Assembly (NCBI RefSeq): GCF_900101465.1 | Contig: NZ_FMZM01000008.1 | Location: 186,001 to 250,000 of the forward strand | Direction: 5' to 3' | DNA length: 64,000 bases | From: Nocardioides lianchengensis | GTDB lineage: Bacteria > Actinomycetota > Actinomycetes > Propionibacteriales > Nocardioidaceae | Shown: piece by piece, positions 58,738-64,000 of the stretch | Numbering within the stretch: the first letter of the stretch is position 1 | How the letters are laid out: each line of letters opens with the position of its first letter | The notes under the pieces: generated by a model | The model's database searches: none | The model's input: the letters and a program-made list of their open reading frames with translations, nothing else | What the model was told of the DNA's origin: nothing | Made by a program: the position numbers and the translations under genes

Positions 58738-60120
58738 TTAGCTGTTGAAGCCGACGCCGAAGCGGTCCATGGTCCGCAGCAGCGCGCCGCGGCGGCCGGT
58801 GCGGTCCTCGCGGGCCAGCGCGGCGCGGGTGGTCTGGACGGCGGCCCAGCGCACGGGCTCGGGCGGGAAGGGGACGGGACGCCGCTGCACCAGGCTGACC
58901 GCGGTCCGCTCGGTCTCGCGGCCGGCCAGCAGGTCCAGCGCGACCCGGGCGCCGAAGCGCGACGACGCCACGCCGAGGCCGGTGTAGCCGACGGCGTACG
59001 CCACGCGGCCGGCGTACGCCGTGCCGAAGACGGGCGTGAACCGCGACGTGGTGTCGATGATCCCGGCCCAGCGGTGCGTCATCCGGACGTCGCGGAGCTG
59101 CGGGAAGGTGGCGTAGAACTGCTCGGCCAGCAGCTGGTGCGACCTCTCCCGCTGCTCGCGGCCGGCCTGGGTGCCGTTGCCGTAGTAGTAGACGGCGTCG
59201 TAGCCGCCCCACAGGATCCGGTCGTCGGCCGTGCGCCGGTAGTAGTGGAACTGGTTGCCCGCGTCGGTCAGCCCCTGCCCGTCGGCCCAGCCGATCGCGT
59301 CGAGCTGGCCGGTGGTCAGCGGCTCGGTGGCCAGGACGTGGTCCCAGACCGGCAGCACGTAGGCGCGGATCCGGCGCAGCAGCGGCGGGAACGCGTTGGT
59401 CGCCAGCACCACCTGCCGGGCCCGGACGACGCCGTGCTCGGTGCGTACGGCGACCCGGTCGCCGTCGCGCTCCAGCGAGCGGACCGGCGACTCCTCGTGC
59501 AGCGTGGCTCCGCGCCTCAGCGCGACGTCGCGGAGCCCGGTGGTCAGCCCCCACGGGTCGACCAGGCCACCGCCGGCGGTCCGGACCCCCGCGAGGTACG
59601 ACGGCGAGTGGACGTCGGCCCGCACCTCCTCGGCGCTCAGGTAGGTGGACCTCTCGCCGTGCTGCAGGTTGAGCTCGTGCGCGGCCCGCAGCGCCTCGAC
59701 CTCGTGCGGCCGGGTGGCGATGGCGGTCTTGCCGCACAGCCGCAGGTCGGCGTCGATCTTCTCGCGGTCGACGAAGTCGTCGATCTCGGCGACGTTGGCC
59801 CGGCCCAGCCGGAGCAGCTCGGGCAGCTCGGCCGGCCAGGTGGCGATCCCGTGGGCGAGCCCGTGGGTCAGCGACTCGGACAGGAAGCCGCCGTTGCGGC
59901 CGGACGCGCCGGACGCGACGTGCGAGGCCTCCAGGACGACGACGTCCCGGTCCGGATCCTCCTCCAGCGCGTGGATCGCCGCCCACAGGCCGGTGAGGCC
60001 GGCGCCGACCACGACCAGGTCGGCCGTGCGCTCCCCGGACAGCGGCTCGCTGACCGCGCCGGTGTCCCGGCCCTCCCACCACACGGGCAGCGGGCGGGCG
60101 CTCGCGAGCAGGTCGGTCAT
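58738..60120 (-). CDS. FAD-dependent amine oxidoreductase (PuuB-like)
   Basis: A 460-residue DAO-family flavoprotein. The FAD motif [19 protein letters not shown] lies near residue 34 and [17 protein letters not shown] follows, both typical of the DadA/PuuB group. [16 protein letters not shown] near 350 and [24 protein letters not shown] close the FAD site. The best candidate role is oxidation of putrescine or gamma-glutamylputrescine to an aldehyde. ATG overlaps the stop of the transporter ATPase (ATGA). I see no gamma-glutamylputrescine synthetase in the window, so the exact substrate is uncertain. Confidence 0.87.
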   Translation of the reverse strand: MTDLLASARPLPVWWEGRDTGAVSEPLSGERTADLVVVGAGLTGLWAAIHALEEDPDRDVVVLEASHVASGASGRNGGFLSESLTHGLAHGIATWPAELPELLRLGRANVAEIDDFVDREKIDADLRLCGKTAIATRPHEVEALRAAHELNLQHGERSTYLSAEEVRADVHSPSYLAGVRTAGGGLVDPWGLTTGLRDVALRRGATLHEESPVRSLERDGDRVAVRTEHGVVRARQVVLATNAFPPLLRRIRAYVLPVWDHVLATEPLTTGQLDAIGWADGQGLTDAGNQFHYYRRTADDRILWGGYDAVYYYGNGTQAGREQRERSHQLLAEQFYATFPQLRDVRMTHRWAGIIDTTSRFTPVFGTAYAGRVAYAVGYTGLGVASSRFGARVALDLLAGRETERTAVSLVQRRPVPFPPEPVRWAAVQTTRAALAREDRTGRRGALLRTMDRFGVGFNS

Positions 60121-61097
60121 GCGAGGCCCTCGCCGACGGCGACCTCGTGCTGCCAGGCCAGCCCGACGGGCGTCCCGCGGACCGCCTCGGTGGCGCCGTG
60201 CTCGGTCACCAGGAACGGCTTGGCCTGACCGGGTACGTCGACCGCGACGGTCGACGTACCGCCCTGGAACTGGGTGTCCGCGACGGTCCCGTCGAGCCGG
60301 CCCGCGCCGGGCGCGACCAGCCGGACGTCCTCCGGGCGGACCACCAGGTGCTGGCCGGCGGACGGGCCGGGCAGCAGGTTGCTGGTGCCGATGAAGTCGG
60401 CGACGAACAGGTTCGCCGGGTTCCGGTAGAGCTCCAGCGGGGTGGCGACCTGCTGGACCCGGCCCCCGGCGAGGACGGCGATCCGGTCGGCCATCGACAT
60501 CGCCTCCTCCTGGTCGTGGGTGACCACGACGAAGGTGATGCCGACCTCGTGCTGGAGCCGCTTGAGCTCCAGCTGCATCTCGGCGCGGACCTTGCGGTCC
60601 AGGGCGGACAGCGGCTCGTCGAGCAGCAGCAGCCGGGGCCGCTTGACGATGGCCCGGGCCAGGGCGACCCGCTGGCGCTGGCCGCCGGACAGCTGCGCCG
60701 GGCGCCGCTTGGCCATCGCGGTCAGGCCGACCGTCTCCAGGACCTCGTCGACGCGCTGGGCGATCTCGGCCTTCGGCAGCTTCTCGCGCTTCAGGCCGTA
60801 GCCGATGTTGGCGGCCACCGAGAGGTGCGGGAAGAGCGCGTAGGACTGGAACATCAGGTTGACCGGGCGCTTGTTCGGCGGCAGCGCGAGCAGGTCCGAG
60901 CCGCCGAGCAGGACGGCTCCGCCATCGGGGTGCTCGAATCCGGCGATCGAGCGCAGCAGCGTGGTCTTGCCGCAGCCGGACGGGCCGAGCAGCGCGAAGA
61001 ACTCGTTCTCGGCGATGGTCAGCGAGACGCCGTCGAGGGCGCGGACGTCGCCGAAGGACCGGCTGACCTGCTGGACTTCGAGCAGCGGAGCGTTCAT
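60117..61097 (-). CDS. potA: Polyamine ABC transporter ATP-binding protein
   Basis: A 326-residue ATPase with Walker [16 protein letters not shown]-loop [13 protein letters not shown], signature [15 protein letters not shown], Walker [21 protein letters not shown] and a C-terminal TOBE domain ([12 protein letters not shown]). The D-R-K-V-R sequence after Walker B is typical of PotA/PotG. Its start overlaps the second permease stop and its own stop overlaps the oxidoreductase start, both by four bases. Confidence 0.92.
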   Translation of the reverse strand: MNAPLLEVQQVSRSFGDVRALDGVSLTIAENEFFALLGPSGCGKTTLLRSIAGFEHPDGGAVLLGGSDLLALPPNKRPVNLMFQSYALFPHLSVAANIGYGLKREKLPKAEIAQRVDEVLETVGLTAMAKRRPAQLSGGQRQRVALARAIVKRPRLLLLDEPLSALDRKVRAEMQLELKRLQHEVGITFVVVTHDQEEAMSMADRIAVLAGGRVQQVATPLELYRNPANLFVADFIGTSNLLPGPSAGQHLVVRPEDVRLVAPGAGRLDGTVADTQFQGGTSTVAVDVPGQAKPFLVTEHGATEAVRGTPVGLAWQHEVAVGEGLA

Positions 61098-61882
61098 GAC
61101 TTCTCCTTCGGGCGGATCGCGCGGGCCGCGACGACCACGACGAGGACGCTGATCACGACCAGCACGGTCGCGAGGGCGTTGATCTCGGGGGTGACGCCGG
61201 TGCGCACCATCGCGTAGACGGTGATCGGCAGGGTCTGGGTGGTCGGGCCGGCGGTGAAGTAGGCGATCACGAACTCGTCGAGCGAGAGCGTGAAGACCAG
61301 CAGCGCACCGGCGATCACCGCCGGGGCGATCGAGGGCAGGGTGACCAGCACGAACGTCGAGAAGGCACCGGCGCCCAGGTCGCGCGAGGCCTCCTCCAGC
61401 GCGGCGTCGGAGCCGGCCAGCCGGGACCGCACGACCGCGACGACGAAGGCGGTGCCGAACGCGGCGTGGGCCAGCAGCACGGTGAGCGCGCTCTTGGGGA
61501 TCCCGGCGGCGTAGAAGAACGCGAGCAGACCGATGGCCAGCACCAGGTCGGGCAGGATCGCGGGCGCCATCGCGGCCGCCTCCAGCATCTTCGACCGGGT
61601 GTGCCGGGCCAGCCCGACCGCGAGCAGGGTGCCGAGGACGGTGGCGATGACCGTGGCGCCGGCGGCGATGCCCAGGGAGGTCACCACGGCCGAGATCAGG
61701 TCGCTGTCGCGCGCCAGCTCGCCGTACCAGCGGAAGCTGAAGCCGCCCCAGGAGTACGCCGAGCCGCCGCCGTTGAACGACATCGCGACCAGCACCAGGA
61801 TCGGCACGTAGAGGAACGCACCGCACAGGACGAGCGGCAGCCACAGCCAGCCGAGCCCCTGGCGGGCCCCGGCCCTAGCCAC
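61094..61882 (-). CDS. Polyamine ABC transporter permease, PotC/PotI type
   Basis: A 262-residue permease with six hydrophobic segments. The PotC/PotI hallmarks are [14 protein letters not shown] with [13 protein letters not shown], the EAA loop [22 protein letters not shown] near residue 165, and [17 protein letters not shown], which is strongly conserved among polyamine permeases. The GTG start overlaps the first permease by eight bases. Confidence 0.92.
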   Translation of the reverse strand: MARAGARQGLGWLWLPLVLCGAFLYVPILVLVAMSFNGGGSAYSWGGFSFRWYGELARDSDLISAVVTSLGIAAGATVIATVLGTLLAVGLARHTRSKMLEAAAMAPAILPDLVLAIGLLAFFYAAGIPKSALTVLLAHAAFGTAFVVAVVRSRLAGSDAALEEASRDLGAGAFSTFVLVTLPSIAPAVIAGALLVFTLSLDEFVIAYFTAGPTTQTLPITVYAMVRTGVTPEINALATVLVVISVLVVVVAARAIRPKEKS

Positions 61883-62780
61883 GGGCCGGGCCTTCCACGC
61901 GACGGGTGACCCAGGCCTGGCCGAGGAAGAGCAGCACCAGCAGGACGACCACGATCATCGCCAGCACCGAGCCGAACGGCCAGTCCTGCGCCTTGAGGAA
62001 CTGGTCGCGGATCAGGTTGCCGACCATCACCGTCTTGCCGCCGCCGAGGAGCTCGGGGACCACGAAGTTCCCGAGGCTCGGGACGAAGACCAGGATCGAG
62101 CCGGTGACCACGCCGGGCATGGTCAGCGGCAGCTGCACACCGAGGAAGGTGCGGACCCGGCCGGCACCGAGGTCGGCGGAGGCCTCCAGCAGGTCCTCGT
62201 CCACCTTCTCGATGGCGGCGTAGAGCGGCAGGATCATCAGCGGCAGGTAGGAGTAGACGAGCCCGACGACGACCGCACCCGGCGTGTAGAGCAGCGTGAA
62301 CCGGTCGTCGGTGACGCCGATCCCGACCAGCAGGTCGTTGAGCAGGCCCTGGCTGTTGAGCAGCACGATCCAGGCGTAGACCCGGATCAGGAAGTTGGTC
62401 CAGAACGGCACCACGACCAGCACCAGCGCGACCGTGCGCCACCGCGGCGGCAGCTTGGCGATCGCGTACGCCGTCGGGTAGCCGATGAGCAGTGCGAGCA
62501 GGGTGGCCACGAAGGCCAGGCCGAGCGACTCGCGGAACACCTCCAGGTAGACCGAGTCGGTGACCCGGCTGAAGTTGTCGAGGCTCAGCTCCCACTCGAC
62601 GCCGCCGAAGCGGCCGCGGCGCGCGAACATGTAGCCGGTCACGAGCAGGACCGGCGCCGCCACGAGGGCGGCGTAGAACAGCAGGCCGGGGCCCAGCAGC
62701 ACGGCGGGCTCGACGCCGCGGCGCAGCCGGGCCCCCAGGCTGGGTCGAGCCAGCCCGCCGTGCTGCTTGGTGGAGGTCAT
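61875..62780 (-). CDS. Polyamine ABC transporter permease, PotB/PotH type
   Basis: A 301-residue permease with six hydrophobic segments after a 25-residue basic N-terminus. Family blocks are VVVPFWTNFLIRVYAWIVLL, the EAA loop LLEASADLGAGRVRTFLGVQLPL and FVPSLGNFVVPELLGGGK. The W-T-N-x-L-x-R-x-Y-A pattern is characteristic of PotB/PotH. ATG overlaps the binding-protein stop by one base. Confidence 0.93.
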   Translation of the reverse strand: MTSTKQHGGLARPSLGARLRRGVEPAVLLGPGLLFYAALVAAPVLLVTGYMFARRGRFGGVEWELSLDNFSRVTDSVYLEVFRESLGLAFVATLLALLIGYPTAYAIAKLPPRWRTVALVLVVVPFWTNFLIRVYAWIVLLNSQGLLNDLLVGIGVTDDRFTLLYTPGAVVVGLVYSYLPLMILPLYAAIEKVDEDLLEASADLGAGRVRTFLGVQLPLTMPGVVTGSILVFVPSLGNFVVPELLGGGKTVMVGNLIRDQFLKAQDWPFGSVLAMIVVVLLVLLFLGQAWVTRRVEGPARG

Positions 62781-63901
62781 CAGGACGCCGTGACCTCGGT
62801 GATGATCTGGTTGTAGAGCGCGGCCGCGTCGTCACCGACGTCGGTCATGTTCTCGCCCGACAGCATCTCCTCGCGGCGGGTGCCGAGGGTCTCGTACTGC
62901 TCCTTCAGCTCGGCGGGCACCAGCTCCAGCGCGGCCTCGTTCGGGATGTTGTAGAGGATGTTCTCCTCCACCCAGGCGTGCGTCTCGGCGTCGAGGATGG
63001 TGTCGATGAAGGCGTACGCCGCCTCCTTGTTCTTCGAGGACTTCAGCACCGCGATGCCGTCGGTCCACAGGTCCGAGCCCTCCTCGGGGACGACGAACTT
63101 GATGTTCTCGTCCTCGCCGGTGCCGTAGTTGCACCAGCCGTCCCAGGCCTCGGTCATGGTGGCCTCGCCGCTGATCAGCCGCTCGTAGAACGTCGAGTCG
63201 TCGTAGGCCAGCAGGTTGGGCTTGGCCGCGACCATCAGCTCCTTGGCCTCGGCCAGCTCGTCCTCGTCGGTGGTGTTGACCGAGTAGCCGAGCGCCTTGA
63301 GCGCGGGCAGCATGGCCCAGCGCTCGGTGCCCATCATCGTGACCTTGCCCTTGTTGGCGTCCGTGGGCTCGAGCAGGTCGCGCCAGCTGGTCGGCGCCTC
63401 GTCGACGAGGTCGGCGCGGTAGCAGATGCCGGTCGTGCCCCAGGTGTACGGCGCCCAGTAGGTCGCGCCGTCGACCTCGGCCGTGTCGGTGGCCGCCGAC
63501 TCCAGGTTGCCCCAGTTGTCGAGGAGGTCGGTGTCGAGCGGCTCGATCAGGCCGGCCTTGGAGAGCGCCTCCAGGTAGGGCTGCGACCCGAAGACCACGT
63601 CGAGGCCCTCGCCACCGGAGCCGGTCACCTTGGCGACCATGTCCTCGTTGGTGGCGTGCGAGGTGATCTTCACCGTCGCGCCGGTCTTCTCCTTGACCCG
63701 CTCGGCGATGTCCTCGGGCATGTAGGCCTCCCAGTTGGAGACCACGATCGTCTGCTTGCTCAGGTCGGCGTCGGGGTCGAGCGCTGCGGGCTCGGCCGAC
63801 GAGCCGTCGTCCCCGCCGCAGGCGGCGAGGACGAGGGTCAGGGCGGTCCCGAGAACGGCGGCCGTCGCGATGCGACGCGGCCGGCGGTTGATGGTGGACA
63901 T
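62780..63901 (-). CDS. Polyamine-binding lipoprotein, PotD/PotF family
   Basis: 373 residues beginning with a lipoprotein signal (NRRPRRIATAAVLGT, lipobox LAACG with the Cys near residue 28). The mature protein fits spermidine/putrescine binding proteins: SNWEAYMPEDIAERVKEKTGA, VVFGSQPYLEAL, VDGATYWAPYTWGTTGICY and WDGWCNYGTGED. Polyamine specificity is inferred from the family and from the linked oxidase and dehydrogenase. It is the first gene of the operon; GGAGAGAG precedes the ATG. Two inverted repeats lie in the upstream region. Confidence 0.92.
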   Translation of the reverse strand: MSTINRRPRRIATAAVLGTALTLVLAACGGDDGSSAEPAALDPDADLSKQTIVVSNWEAYMPEDIAERVKEKTGATVKITSHATNEDMVAKVTGSGGEGLDVVFGSQPYLEALSKAGLIEPLDTDLLDNWGNLESAATDTAEVDGATYWAPYTWGTTGICYRADLVDEAPTSWRDLLEPTDANKGKVTMMGTERWAMLPALKALGYSVNTTDEDELAEAKELMVAAKPNLLAYDDSTFYERLISGEATMTEAWDGWCNYGTGEDENIKFVVPEEGSDLWTDGIAVLKSSKNKEAAYAFIDTILDAETHAWVEENILYNIPNEAALELVPAELKEQYETLGTRREEMLSGENMTDVGDDAAALYNQIITEVTAS

Positions 63902-63961
63902 GGCTCTCTCCGATGTGATCGGACCCCTCACGGGTCGCCTTAGGCCGGAAACCTTGCACGC

Positions 63962-64000
63962 GCATTCAGGAAATGCAATGGCTGAAACACAGACGTTTCA
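63962..64000. promoter_or_regulatory. Two inverted repeats upstream of the polyamine operon
   Basis: GCATT-N5-AATGC (63962-63976) and TGAAAC-N6-GTTTCA (63983-64000) lie 61-99 bases before the operon start, the second reaching the window edge. They are plausible operator sites for a regulator encoded outside the window. No clear -10 or -35 could be assigned. Confidence 0.4.

Noticed and set aside
54965..60082. A 1705-codon open frame covering three genes on the minus strand
   Set aside because: Only its last 768 codons form the molybdoenzyme. The upstream part is an Arg/Ala/Gly-rich shadow of the aldehyde dehydrogenase and oxidoreductase genes in another frame.
1..64000. tRNA or rRNA genes, CRISPR arrays, insertion sequences, phage integration sites
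   Set aside because: Reading both strands I found no cloverleaf, ribosomal core sequence, regularly spaced repeats, transposase motifs or flanking direct repeats. Intergenic spaces are short and mostly explained by hairpins and promoters.

Overview
The window looks like chromosome of a very GC-rich actinobacterium, most plausibly a Nocardioides-like member of the Nocardioidaceae. Reasons: many GTG starts, 4-base GTGA/ATGA stop-start overlaps, frequent apparently leaderless genes, a mycothiol S-conjugate amidase (mycothiol is confined to actinobacteria), an HtaA-type heme protein, an IdeR/DtxR iron box, and a gene set (fumC, PIN-PhoH, short-chain isoprenyl diphosphate synthase, hemolysin III, mca, DUF4307, greA, metB) that also sits together in the Mycobacterium tuberculosis Rv1079-Rv1098 region. 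The genus is an inference. I see no rRNA, tRNA, CRISPR array, insertion sequence or prophage, and no gene-free stretch over 300 bases.

Layout. 1-3.1 kb: end of a solute-binding gene plus two permeases and an ATPase of a carbohydrate ABC importer. 3.1-7.1 kb: two small unknown genes, then a STAND-type NB-ARC/TPR regulator coupled to a DUF1707 protein. 7.1-11 kb: a complete binding-protein-dependent ABC importer of unknown substrate. 11-16.2 kb: a class I and a class II fumarase only 2 kb apart, with DoxX, a zinc-ribbon protein and a spermidine-synthase-like protein. 16.2-22.3 kb: HIT-like hydrolase, SulP transporter, transglycosylase-like secreted protein, PIN-PhoH ATPase, isoprenyl diphosphate synthase, hemolysin III. 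22.3-30.6 kb: accessory and regulatory pairs: esterase plus FAD monooxygenase behind a KstR-like operator, MFS pump with ArsR-like regulator and class A beta-lactamase, TetR regulator with DMT transporter, ECF sigma with a membrane partner. 30.6-41.5 kb: mostly core metabolism (YihY, lipoate ligase, thioredoxin, mca, greA, ilvA, AI-2E permease, metB, msrA) interrupted by a Doc toxin-antitoxin pair.

41.5-45.8 kb holds the most unusual unit. An orphan eCIS-type (DUF4157) protein carries a HipA/actin-fragmin-kinase-like domain. It is followed two bases later by a YbjN-fold protein, then an SDR gene, with an XRE-cupin regulator and a His-rich methyltransferase upstream. No contractile injection system structural genes are visible.

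46-53.2 kb holds secreted proteins, including an iron-box-controlled pair: a small neocarzinostatin-fold protein and a 1295-residue HtaA heme-binding protein with Ig-like modules, separated by a strong hairpin. An orphan sensor kinase follows. 55-64 kb is a seven-gene, tightly overlapping minus-strand operon for polyamine uptake (binding protein, two permeases, ATPase) and oxidation (FAD oxidoreductase, aldehyde dehydrogenase), ending unexpectedly with a BisC/TorA-like molybdoenzyme.
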